Shown one piece after another: positions 15,962-23,763 of a stretch of DNA of 64,000 nt (position 1 is its first letter; each line of letters opens with the position of its first letter). Below the pieces are notes generated by a model, which did not search any database, was not told the DNA's origin, and saw nothing but the letters and a program-made list of their open reading frames with translations. Source of the stretch: Cupriavidus malaysiensis (lineage in GTDB: Bacteria > Pseudomonadota > Gammaproteobacteria > Burkholderiales > Burkholderiaceae). The stretch covers positions 2,046,001 to 2,110,000 of the forward strand of contig NZ_CP017755.1 in NCBI RefSeq assembly GCF_001854325.1, written 5' to 3'. The position numbers and the translations under genes are program-made.

Positions 15962-18145
15962 TCAGGGCTTCGGCCGCACCGCGTCGGCGGTGCCCTGGAT
16001 GAAGGCCTGGATCTTCACGACATCGTCGGCGCTCAGCTTGCCGGTGAAGTCCGGCATGCCGCGCGAGACGAAGGGGCCGTTGAACAGCATCTTGTCGAGA
16101 TGCTCGATCGGGCCCGCGCCGACATAGGCCAGGTTGGGGATGTTGCCGCCCTTGTCGACGCCCGGCACCCCGTGGCAGAACACGCAGTTGTTGACGTAGA
16201 GCTTCTTGCCGGCCTCGACGTGAGCGGGGTCGTACTTGACGCCGCTCAGCAGCTCCGCCATCGGATACGCGCTCCACTCCGGTGCCTTGGCCTTGCCGCC
16301 GAGGGCGAAGGTGTACACCGTGCCCGGCGCCTGGCGGTCGGTGGCACGCGCGCTCAGCCCGAACACGCCGCCCCAGCCCACCGCCACCGACACGTACTGC
16401 TTGCCGTCGACGAGATAGGTGACGGGCGGCGCCACCACGCCGGTGCCGGTGGGCGCCTGCCACAGCTTCTCCCCCGTGGCCGCGTCGTAGGCGATGAAGC
16501 GGCCGTCGGCGGTGCCCTGGAACACCAGCTTGCCGGCCGTGGTCAGCGTGCCGCCGTTCCACGGGCTGGCATAGTCCTGCTGCCAGGCGGCCTTCTGCCG
16601 CACCGGGTCCCAGGCGATCAGGCGGCCGAATGGCTTGCTGGCCGGCGGCGCCTCGTTGACCAGCATGCCGAGATTCCAGCCCACGCCGCTGTGCGCCTCG
16701 GCCGAGTCCTTCTGGTTGTGCTCCCAGCGCTTGTCGTCGGCCAGCGTGAGCGGCACGTGCTGGGCCGGAATATAGGCCAGGCCCAGCTGCGGGTTGAACG
16801 ACATGGCGTGCCAGTTGTGCGCGCCGAACGGCCCGGGCACCGCGTCCACCGGCTTGCCCGAGGTGTCGAACAGCGGCGTCTCGATGGGCCGCCCGTCCTG
16901 GTCGTAGCCGCTGGCCCAGTTGACGTCGACGAAGTTCCTGGCCGAGATGAACTTGCCGTTGGTGCGGTCGATGACGAAGAAGAAACCGTTCTTGGGCGCG
17001 TGCAGGATGACCTTGCGCGGCTGCCCGTCGATCTTCAGGTCGGCCAGGATGATGTCCTGGGTCGAGGTGTAGTCGGCGTTGTCCCCCGGCGTCTCCTGGT
17101 AGTGCCACACGTACTTGCCGGTGTCGGGATCGAGCGCGACGATCGACGCCAGGTAGAGGTTGTCGCCACCCTTGGGGCTGCGCTGCTTGCGGCTCCACGG
17201 CCCGCCGTTGCCGGTGCCGATATAGAGCAGGTTCAGGCCGGGATCGAAGGCCATGCTGTTCCAGACCGTGCCGCCGCCGCCGTTGACCCAGTACTTGCCG
17301 CTCGGGTCCCAGGTCTTGGCGGCCTTCGCCATCGCCTCGTTCTCGTAGGGCCTGGCCGGGTCGCCGGGCACCGTGAACCAGCGCCACTTCTGCGCGCCGG
17401 TGGCGGCGTCGTAGGCGGTGACATAGCCGCGCGCGCCGTACTCCGCGCCACCGTTGCCGATGATGACCTTGCCCTTGACCACGCGCGGCGCGCCGGTGAT
17501 GGTGTAGGAATGGCGGTGGTCGGCGATGGTGTCGCGCTCCCACACTCTCTTGCCGGTGGCGGCATCGATGGCGACCAGGCGGCCGTCGAAGGTGCCAACG
17601 TAGACCTTGCCCTGGTACAGCGCCACGCCGCGGTTGACCACGTCGCAGCAGCCCTTGTAGCCGAGCCGGCGCGGCACCTGCGGATCATAGGTCCACAAGC
17701 GCCGGCCGCTGCGCGCGTCCACCGCATGCACGACGCTCCAGGGCGCCGACACGTACATGACGCCGTCGACCACGATCGGCGTGGCCTCGACCCCGCGCGT
17801 CGACTCCAGGTCGTAGCTCCAGGCCAGGCCCAGCTCCTTGGCATTGCCCGTGTTGATCTGGTCCAGCTTGCTGAAGCGGGTCTCGCCGTAATCCAGCCCA
17901 TAGGACGGCCAGTCCGCCGTGCGCGCCGCGTTGGCCTGGATGCTCGCGCCGTCCACGCGTGCCGTGATGGCGCGCAGGCGCGCCACGCCCGGGCCGGCGC
18001 TGTCCTGCGCGCCGCCCGCCGCGCCCGCCAGCGCCGGCAGCAAAGCGCCTGCCGTCAGTGCCGCCGCCAGTGCCGCCGTCATCCCGCGGCGCGCCATCCG
18101 TGCGCCATCGGCCTTGCCTGTCGAATCCTTCATGGTCGTCTCCAT
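15962..18145 (-). CDS. quinohemoprotein (PQQ) alcohol dehydrogenase
   Basis: A 727-residue periplasmic PQQ-dependent alcohol dehydrogenase fused to a C-terminal cytochrome c domain. After a signal peptide (TAALAAALTAGALLPALAGA) comes the beta-propeller with DWPSYGLDYGETRFSKLDQI, adjacent cysteines C166-C167 that form the disulfide next to PQQ, and the tryptophan-docking repeats such as AAWQQDYASPWNGGTL. The haem c motif C654-V-F-C657-H658 is followed by the methionine region RGMPDFTGKLS. It would oxidise alcohols and pass electrons through the haem. ATG 18145 and 18133 both have ribosome binding sites. It is the third gene behind the aldehyde dehydrogenase; the open frame to 19198 is overlap with the porin gene. 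Confidence 0.93.
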   Translation of the reverse strand: METTMKDSTGKADGARMARRGMTAALAAALTAGALLPALAGAAGGAQDSAGPGVARLRAITARVDGASIQANAARTADWPSYGLDYGETRFSKLDQINTGNAKELGLAWSYDLESTRGVEATPIVVDGVMYVSAPWSVVHAVDARSGRRLWTYDPQVPRRLGYKGCCDVVNRGVALYQGKVYVGTFDGRLVAIDAATGKRVWERDTIADHRHSYTITGAPRVVKGKVIIGNGGAEYGARGYVTAYDAATGAQKWRWFTVPGDPARPYENEAMAKAAKTWDPSGKYWVNGGGGTVWNSMAFDPGLNLLYIGTGNGGPWSRKQRSPKGGDNLYLASIVALDPDTGKYVWHYQETPGDNADYTSTQDIILADLKIDGQPRKVILHAPKNGFFFVIDRTNGKFISARNFVDVNWASGYDQDGRPIETPLFDTSGKPVDAVPGPFGAHNWHAMSFNPQLGLAYIPAQHVPLTLADDKRWEHNQKDSAEAHSGVGWNLGMLVNEAPPASKPFGRLIAWDPVRQKAAWQQDYASPWNGGTLTTAGKLVFQGTADGRFIAYDAATGEKLWQAPTGTGVVAPPVTYLVDGKQYVSVAVGWGGVFGLSARATDRQAPGTVYTFALGGKAKAPEWSAYPMAELLSGVKYDPAHVEAGKKLYVNNCVFCHGVPGVDKGGNIPNLAYVGAGPIEHLDKMLFNGPFVSRGMPDFTGKLSADDVVKIQAFIQGTADAVRPKP

Positions 18146-18201
18146 ATATTGTCCTTGTCGGGTTGCTTCTTGTCGCCGTGCTTCCTGTCGCTGGCCGCGG
18201 C

Positions 18202-19110
18202 TCAGAACACCTTGAGCAGCCGCAGGTTGACGCGGCTGCCTTCCATTGGCCCGTTGCGCACCGCGATGTCCTGGCCGTAGGTCGCCAGCAGCTGCAGCGT
18301 CGGGCTGGGGAACCACGCCGCGCCGATCGAGAATTTCGAGGTATTGGTGCGGTCGTTGCGCGACACCCCATCCACCTTGCTCTCGCCACCGGCCGCATAG
18401 GACAGGCCGCCGCGCAGGTCCAGGCTGTCGGTGACGGCGTAGCGCAGCCACGCCTGGCCCTGGAACAGCGGATCCTGGGTCAGCCGGGCCGAGTTCGCGC
18501 CGAACTGGCCGTTGGCGCCGTAGAAGGTCACGTCGGCGACCAGGTCGAGCGTGAAGCGGCCCACCAGCGGCGTGATATAGCCGGCCTGCAGGGCGAATTT
18601 CCAGCGGTTCTCGCCCAGGTTCAGCGCCCGGCTCTTGTCGTAGCTGCCGACCGGCACATAGAGGAAGGGGGTGATGCCGAAATAGCGCTTCTGCTCGGGC
18701 TGGTTCAGCAGCCAGACGGTGGCGGCCAGGATGGGATCGGCGACACCGGCGCCGCTGCCGAGCGCGCTCAGGTCCTTGCTGCCGCGCAGGCCGCCGAAGG
18801 GCAGCAGGATCTGCGGATCGACGGTGAAGCCGCCGATGTCCATGAAATGCACATAGCGCAGGATGCCGATGTCCGAGTTCAACCTGCCGCCCGCGACCTG
18901 CGTGCCGCCGGCATAGACCTTGTCGCGCTCGGCGTGCTGGTAGTACAGCAGGCCGAGGTTGGTGCCGGCCGGCAGCGCGGTGTAGTCGCCGGCATCCACG
19001 TCGATGGCGTGCGCCGGCATGGCCGCGCAGGCCAGCGCCACGGCGGCCGAGGTGGCGACGGCGCGCAGCCGTCGCCGCAGGCGACCGGGGGTCGTCTGTC
19101 CAGGCTTCAT
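18202..19110 (-). CDS. outer-membrane channel of the phenol/MetA-pathway (SphA-like) family
   Basis: A 302-residue secreted beta-barrel protein. A signal peptide (SAAVALACAAMPAHA) is followed by alternating strands, including TNLGLLYYQHAERDKVYAGG, YFGITPFLYVPVGSYD, FALQAGYITPLVGRF and FSIGAAWFPSPTLQLLATYG, typical of the MetA-pathway phenol-degradation transporter family. CGGAGG precedes ATG 19110. It lies between the aldehyde dehydrogenase and PQQ-dehydrogenase genes with gaps of 56 and 109 bp, so it probably lets the alcohol substrate cross the outer membrane. Which substrate is not shown. Confidence 0.85.
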   Translation of the reverse strand: MKPGQTTPGRLRRRLRAVATSAAVALACAAMPAHAIDVDAGDYTALPAGTNLGLLYYQHAERDKVYAGGTQVAGGRLNSDIGILRYVHFMDIGGFTVDPQILLPFGGLRGSKDLSALGSGAGVADPILAATVWLLNQPEQKRYFGITPFLYVPVGSYDKSRALNLGENRWKFALQAGYITPLVGRFTLDLVADVTFYGANGQFGANSARLTQDPLFQGQAWLRYAVTDSLDLRGGLSYAAGGESKVDGVSRNDRTNTSKFSIGAAWFPSPTLQLLATYGQDIAVRNGPMEGSRVNLRLLKVF

Positions 19111-19219
19111 GTTTCCTCCGTTTCTCTCTTCTTTTTCGTTGTCTTGGTCGCCGCGCTGCGGCGGCTGCGGGCACGCGCGCGGCGTCGCGCGCGTGCATAC
19201 GTGCGTACGTGCGGCAGGC

Positions 19220-20638
19220 TCAGCCGACCTGGCGGTGGGCGATGTTGAGCACGCTGAGCTGGGCGAACTCGGCCAGCCCTTCGGTGCCGAACTCGACGCC
19301 GATACCGGATTCCTTGGCGCCCACCAGCGGGATGTGCGGGCCGAAATGCAGGTGGTGGTTGACCCACGCGGTGCCGACGTCGAGGCGGCGCGCCACCTCG
19401 CTCGCGCGGTCCTCGCTGGCCGACCACACCGAGCCGCCCAGGCCGTAGGGCGAGGCATTGACGCGGGCCACCGCCTCGTCGATCTGCTCGTACTTCAGCA
19501 CCGGCAGGATGGGGGCGAACTGCTCCTCGGCGACCAGCGCATTGTGGTCAGGCAGGTCGCGCACGATGGTGGGCGCGACGAAATAGCCGCCGCCCTTGAG
19601 CGGCGCCCCGCCGGCGAGGATGCGGCCATCGCGCCGCGCGGCGGCGAGAAAGCGGCCCGCCTTGTCGAACTGCATGGCGTTCTGCAGCGGGCCGATGGTG
19701 ACACCGGCATCGGCGCCGTTGCCCACCACCGCCTGGCTGGCCAGCTCGGCCAGCGCCTCGCACATGCGGTCGTACTGCGAGGCGTGCACGTACAGGCGCT
19801 TGAGCGCCAGGCAGACCTGCCCGCAGTTGTAGAAGGCGCTGCCGAAGATGCGCGGGGCGACCTCGGCGACGTCGGCGTCGTCCAGCACGATGGCACCGTC
19901 GTTGCCGCCCAGCTCCAGCGTGATGCGCTTCAGGCGCGGCCCGGCGCTCTCCATGACCTTCTTCCCGGTCGCGGTGGAGCCCGTGAACGAGACCTTGGCC
20001 ACATCGGGGTGGGAGGTCAGCAGGCTGCCCAGGTCATTGCGGTCGGTGATCACGTTGAGCACGCCCGGCGGGAAGATGTCGGCGGCCATGGCGCCGAGCT
20101 GCAGCGACGCCACCGGCGTGGTCGGCGCGGGCTTGAGCACCACCGTATTGCCCATCAGCAGCGCCGGCGCGATCTTGTAGGCGGCGATCAGCACCGGGAA
20201 GTTCCAGGCGGCGATCGCCGCCACCACGCCCAGCGGCCGGTGATGGACCTCGATGCGATGGGTGGCATCGTCCTGCACCACGGATACCGGCAGGCTCAGG
20301 CCGGCGATGTGGCGCACGAAGGCCTGCGCGAACGCCAGTTCCTGGCGTGCCTCGGCGAGCGGCTTGCCCTGCTCCAGCACCAGCGTCGCGGCAAGGTCCT
20401 CCGCATTGGCCTCGAGGCCGTCGGCGAAGCGCAGCAGCAGCGCGCGGCGCGCCTCCAGGCCGAGCGCGGCCCAGGCCGGCTGGGCCGCCTTGGCTGCCGC
20501 CACGGCCGCATTGGCCTCGTGCTCCGTGGCGCGCGACACGGTGGTGAACACCTCGCCGGTGGCGGGATTGACCACCTCGAGTTCCGCGCTGCCGCGCACC
20601 AGCTTGCCGCCGATCAGCAATCCTGCGATGTCTTTCAT
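19220..20638 (-). CDS. NAD(P)-dependent aldehyde dehydrogenase
   Basis: A 472-residue aldehyde dehydrogenase. The nucleotide-binding region has GVVAAIAAWNFPVLIAAYKI, KPAPTTPVASL and FTGSTATGKKVM. The general base lies in LELGGNDGAI, the catalytic cysteine is C276 in NCGQVCLALKR, and the C-terminus has EEQFAPILPV. It is first in the operon ahead of the outer-membrane channel and PQQ alcohol dehydrogenase, and would oxidise the aldehyde made by the latter. A perfect-looking sigma-54 promoter lies about 145 bp upstream. Confidence 0.93.
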   Translation of the reverse strand: MKDIAGLLIGGKLVRGSAELEVVNPATGEVFTTVSRATEHEANAAVAAAKAAQPAWAALGLEARRALLLRFADGLEANAEDLAATLVLEQGKPLAEARQELAFAQAFVRHIAGLSLPVSVVQDDATHRIEVHHRPLGVVAAIAAWNFPVLIAAYKIAPALLMGNTVVLKPAPTTPVASLQLGAMAADIFPPGVLNVITDRNDLGSLLTSHPDVAKVSFTGSTATGKKVMESAGPRLKRITLELGGNDGAIVLDDADVAEVAPRIFGSAFYNCGQVCLALKRLYVHASQYDRMCEALAELASQAVVGNGADAGVTIGPLQNAMQFDKAGRFLAAARRDGRILAGGAPLKGGGYFVAPTIVRDLPDHNALVAEEQFAPILPVLKYEQIDEAVARVNASPYGLGGSVWSASEDRASEVARRLDVGTAWVNHHLHFGPHIPLVGAKESGIGVEFGTEGLAEFAQLSVLNIAHRQVG

Positions 20639-20680
20639 GTCCTGGTCTCCTCGTTGGTTCTTTCTTGTGCTGCCGAGTGA

Positions 20681-20712
20681 TTGAGCTATTGAGCTATCGA
20701 GCTATCGAGCTG
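20681..20712 (+). repeat. 8-bp tandem repeat, four units
   Basis: Units TTGAGCTA, TTGAGCTA, TCGAGCTA and TCGAGCTG run head to tail in the leader region between the sigma-54 promoter and the aldehyde dehydrogenase gene. Confidence 0.85.
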
Positions 20713-20781
20713 TTGTTCGGTGAGGACCTGTGCGGCCCTGAACGACGGGACGGCACGCGGCCACCCACGCCCCGAGCACAA

Positions 20782-20797
20782 TGCAAAGCGCGTGCCT
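20782..20797 (-). promoter_or_regulatory. sigma-54 (-24/-12) promoter for the alcohol oxidation operon
   Basis: On the minus strand AGGCACG-CGCT-TTGCA matches the sigma-54 consensus TGGCACG-N4-TTGCA at all but the first base. It points at the aldehyde dehydrogenase gene. Inverted repeats that suit an enhancer-binding activator lie about 100-155 bp upstream, and an AcoR-like sigma-54 activator is encoded next door. Confidence 0.85.
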
Positions 20798-20892
20798 GCC
20801 GCGCCGCCTGCCCTGGCACACGCGGCGCCAGGCGGCTGGAAGGGGCTGCGCGCACGCCGCGCCGTGGAGATGCCCTGCGCGGCGGCGCGACT

Positions 20893-20922
20893 TGAGACAC
20901 CGGCGACAGCCGTGGTGTCTCA
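20893..20922. promoter_or_regulatory. candidate upstream activator site 1
   Basis: TGAGACACC, 12 nt, GGTGTCTCA: perfect 9-bp arms. It lies 96-140 bp upstream of the sigma-54 promoter, the usual distance for an enhancer-binding protein. The TGAGACA/TGTCTCA core recurs at 20934-20953 and 23361-23377. Confidence 0.7.
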
Positions 20923-20933
20923 GGAGCGGGCAC

Positions 20934-20953
20934 TGTCTCGCGCCGGTGAGACA
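20934..20953. promoter_or_regulatory. candidate upstream activator site 2
   Basis: TGTCTC-GCGCCGG-TGAGACA is a second inverted repeat of the same core, 12 bp from site 1 and in the opposite arm order. Two neighbouring sites fit cooperative binding by an AcoR-like activator. Confidence 0.7.
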
Positions 20954-21056
20954 GGCAGCCGCGTGCCTTGCCTGCGGTGGGCACGTGGCACTGGCATCGG
21001 CAGGGGACGGGGGAAACGGAAAGCCGCTGAGGAGCGGCGAAGAGGACAGGACGGCC

Positions 21057-21111
21057 GCGCTGGATGCGCTGGATGCGCTGGATGCTGGATGCTGGATGCT
21101 GGATGCTGGAT
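21057..21111 (+). repeat. compound tandem repeat (9-bp x3, then 7-bp x4)
   Basis: GCGCTGGAT is repeated three times and then GCTGGAT four times, in the gap just downstream of the activator gene. The change of unit length by loss of GC inside one array suggests replication slippage. Confidence 0.85.
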
Positions 21112-21190
21112 GTGCGAGATGCACGCTGCGTGCGCGGCCGGCGCAAGGCACGCCGGGGCACGCCGGCGCGCGCTCACCTGGCGCGTTCGC

Positions 21191-23170
21191 TCAGCCGCGC
21201 TGCAGCCGCGCCAGCTTGCGGTACAGCGTGGCGCGCGAGATGCCGAGCACGCGCGCCGCCTGCGCGCGGTTGCCGCCCAGCTCCGACAGCGTGCGCTCGA
21301 TCGTCTCGCTTTCCAGGTCGGCCAGCATGGTGGAGCGCGCCGGGACCGCAGCGGCAGCAGCGGTGGCAGCGCCTGGCGCGGCCGGCATGCCGGCCTGCAG
21401 GTGCGCGACGGGCGGCGCCACGGCCAGCGCGGCCGCCTGCGCCAGCCAGGTCTCGTCGAAGTGCTCGCGCCCCACCGTCTCGCCGCCGCCGGACAGCGCC
21501 AGCGCCGCGCGCAGGGCCTGGTGCAGTTCGCGCACGTTGCCCGGCCAGGCATGCGCCATCAGCAATGCCATCACGTCCGCATCGAGACGCTTGCGCCGCC
21601 CGCCGGCGAGCGCGTCGACCTGCGCCTGGATCAGTTCGGCCAGGTCGGTGCGCTCGCGCAAGGCCGGCACCTGCACCGAGAGGCCGTTCAGGCGGTACAG
21701 CAGGTCCTCGCGGAAGGCGCCGGCGCGCACCAGCGCCGGCAGGTCGCGATGGGTGGCACAGATCACCGAGATGTCCACCGGGATCGCGCGATGGCCGCCC
21801 ACGCGCGTCACGCTGCGATCCTGCAGCACGCTCAGCAGGCGCGCCTGCAGCGCCAGCGGCATGTCGCCGATCTCGTCCAGGAACAGGGTGCCGTGGCTGG
21901 CCTGCTCGATCTTGCCGATGCTGCCGCCCTTGCGGCCGCCGGTGAAGGCGCCCTCCTCATAGCCGAACAGCTCGGCTTCGGCCAGCCCTTCCGGGATCGC
22001 CGAGCAATTGAGCGAGACGAAGGCGCGGCCCGGCCGGCTGGCCTCGTGCAGCGCGCGTGCCAGCATGCTCTTGCCGGTGCCGGTTTCGCCCAGCAGGATC
22101 ACCGGCACCTGCTCGCGCAGGACCGTGGCCGCCTTGCCGAACAGCCGCGCCAGCCTGGCGTCGGCCAGCACGCAACCCTGCGCCGCGCCGGCGGCCGCCG
22201 GCGTGGATGGCCGTGGCGCGCCCGCGCCCGGCGTCGCGGCCTGCGCCCGTGTTGGAGCCGGCGCAGGCTCCAGCGCGACGAAATAGCGCTCGCCCCCACG
22301 TCCGTTCAGCGTCGCCGCGCCCGCCGCGCCGGCGGCCGCAGCGCGCAGCCCGCCGGCAAAGACCTCGTCGAGCGCGCGCGGCGCCCAGGTCCCGCCCGGC
22401 CGCCCCAGCATCTGGCGCGCCGCGCGGTTGGCCGCGACGATCACGTCGTCGCGCGAAATGGCGACGATGCCTTCGGCGGGCGTGCCCAGCATGCGCGGAT
22501 CGTGGTGCAGGCGCAGGATGCGGCAGCCGGCCATGCCGGCGTACATGCGGTTCTCGATCGACATGGCGGCGGCCTGCACGCGGCTGAGCGCGTAGGCCGG
22601 CAGGTCGATGCCGAAGCCCGTGATATCCAGCACGCCGACCAGCCTGTCGTGCGGATCATGGATGGGCGCCGCCGCGCAGACCACGTCGATCAGTTCTTCG
22701 AGATAGTGCTCGCCGCGGCGGATCTCGATCGGCAGGCCGCCTTCGCTCAGCACGCAGGCCGGCGCATTGGTGCCCAGCGCCGCCTCGCTGACGCGCTTGC
22801 CGCCCACCAGCGCGCGCGCCTGCGACGGCCCGGCGCCCCCCTGCACGGTGGAACTGACGATCACGCCTTCGGCGTTGGTGCAGAACACCAGCCAGTGGCG
22901 CGACGGAAACGCGCCCGCCAGGATCGCCATATCCTCTTCGGCGCAGGCGATCAGGGCCTGGTGCTCCGCTTCGAGCCGGCGCAACTGGCTGTGCGTGACG
23001 AAGTTGGTGCCGAGCGCGCGGTCGCCCGGGCGCAGCCCGTAGGTGGCGGCACGCTGCCAGGAACTGGCGATGCGCTCGGGGATGGTGCCGGGCGGCACCA
23101 GCCGGCCGTCGAAGAACTGGCGCCGCGCGGTGCGCACGTCGAGGGGAAGGCTGTCTGCGGCTTGCCTCAT
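21191..23170 (-). CDS. AcoR-like sigma-54-dependent transcriptional activator
   Basis: A 659-residue enhancer-binding protein. The N-terminal half has a GAF-like sensor region typical of AcoR (ASSWQRAATYGL, LGTNAPACVLSEGGLPI, GVLDITGFGIDLP), followed by a PAS-like part. The AAA+ domain has Walker A GETGTGKS, Walker B GTLFLDEIGDMP and R-finger region FREDLLYRLNGL. A Fis-type helix-turn-helix at the C-terminus ends GNRAQAARVLGISRATLYRKL. The sigma-54 contact loop reads GAFTGG rather than the usual GAFTGA. It most likely drives the adjacent alcohol/aldehyde oxidation operon from the promoter at 20782-20797. Start ATG 23170 is chosen by family alignment; the frame is open further upstream. Confidence 0.93.
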   Translation of the reverse strand: MRQAADSLPLDVRTARRQFFDGRLVPPGTIPERIASSWQRAATYGLRPGDRALGTNFVTHSQLRRLEAEHQALIACAEEDMAILAGAFPSRHWLVFCTNAEGVIVSSTVQGGAGPSQARALVGGKRVSEAALGTNAPACVLSEGGLPIEIRRGEHYLEELIDVVCAAAPIHDPHDRLVGVLDITGFGIDLPAYALSRVQAAAMSIENRMYAGMAGCRILRLHHDPRMLGTPAEGIVAISRDDVIVAANRAARQMLGRPGGTWAPRALDEVFAGGLRAAAAGAAGAATLNGRGGERYFVALEPAPAPTRAQAATPGAGAPRPSTPAAAGAAQGCVLADARLARLFGKAATVLREQVPVILLGETGTGKSMLARALHEASRPGRAFVSLNCSAIPEGLAEAELFGYEEGAFTGGRKGGSIGKIEQASHGTLFLDEIGDMPLALQARLLSVLQDRSVTRVGGHRAIPVDISVICATHRDLPALVRAGAFREDLLYRLNGLSVQVPALRERTDLAELIQAQVDALAGGRRKRLDADVMALLMAHAWPGNVRELHQALRAALALSGGGETVGREHFDETWLAQAAALAVAPPVAHLQAGMPAAPGAATAAAAAVPARSTMLADLESETIERTLSELGGNRAQAARVLGISRATLYRKLARLQRG

Positions 23171-23360
23171 TGGGGGGCTGTCTCCGTGCGGCTTGTTATG
23201 TTGTGCCCGGCGGCGCGCATCGCGCGGGGCGGCGCCCGGGTGGTGGATGACTTTAGGTGAGGCCCCGGGCGATTTCAAGCGCGCCGGCGCGCGCCTGCTC
23301 GTTTTCCCCGAGGCCGCCGGCGCGGCGCGTGCGGCCACCGTCTCGCTTCGATCCACGCGG

Positions 23361-23377
23361 TGTCTCAGGATGAGACA
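23361..23377. promoter_or_regulatory. candidate activator site 3, upstream of the activator gene
   Basis: TGTCTCA-GGA-TGAGACA is a perfect 7-bp inverted repeat with the same core as the sites at 20893 and 20934. It lies about 190 bp upstream of the activator start, suggesting self-regulation. Confidence 0.65.
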
Positions 23378-23502
23378 AGCGGGTCGGCACAGCGTCCGCA
23401 CACCGGCCGCCGCCGCGCCCGCCCCGCCTCGCCCGGCGTGCTGCCCGCGCCACCCGGCGCGGGGGCTTGCCGCCCGGCTCAGGCCCATGCTATGGTGCGC
23501 GT

Positions 23503-23705
23503 TCCAGGAGAACGGAGCATCCCGGCAGGCTGCCGGTGCCGCTCCTACCGAAGGCGTACCCCCGAAACGCTCAGGTGCAACAGACTGGATACCGAACCAA
23601 CTGGAGAGCGTCGCGGCAGGCTGGCAGACACCAGCGCCGGCGGCCGCCGAAGGGGCAAGCCGAAGTCCGGGTGGACCAGGCGAATCTCTCAGGCAAAAGG
23701 ACAGT
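23503..23705 (+). ncRNA. tandem glycine riboswitch
   Basis: Two glycine aptamers lie in tandem ahead of the DadA-like gene. Aptamer 1 spans about 23506-23588, with GGAGAACGG, CCGAAGGCG and ACGCTCAGGTGCAA. Aptamer 2 spans about 23602-23705, with GGAGAGCG, GCCGAAGGGGCAA and CTCTCAGGCAAAAGGAC, the most conserved core of this class. A strong intrinsic terminator follows at once, so glycine probably prevents termination and switches the gene on, as in other glycine riboswitches. Neighbouring genes point to use of glycine as substrate or inducer of the downstream oxidase. Confidence 0.92.
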
Positions 23706-23706
23706 G

Positions 23707-23745
23707 GGGGCAGGCGTGCGACACCGCACGCCTGCCCCTTTTTGC
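23707..23745 (+). terminator. intrinsic terminator of the glycine riboswitch
   Basis: GGGGCAGGCGTGCG, loop ACAC, exact 14-bp complement, then TTTTT. It sits directly after aptamer 2 and about 20 bp before the oxidase start, as expected for the expression platform. Confidence 0.9.
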
Positions 23746-23763
23746 TTTCCTGGAGCCAGAGAA

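Noticed and set aside
15962..19198. Minus-strand open frame of 1078 codons joining the alcohol dehydrogenase and porin regions
   Set aside because: Only the first 727 codons upstream of the stop resemble a protein family. The extension is the porin gene read in another frame, and both genes have their own ribosome binding sites.
20989..21005. TGGCACTGGCATCGGC as a second sigma-54 promoter on the plus strand
   Set aside because: The -12 element lacks GC at the right position and no plus-strand gene follows.
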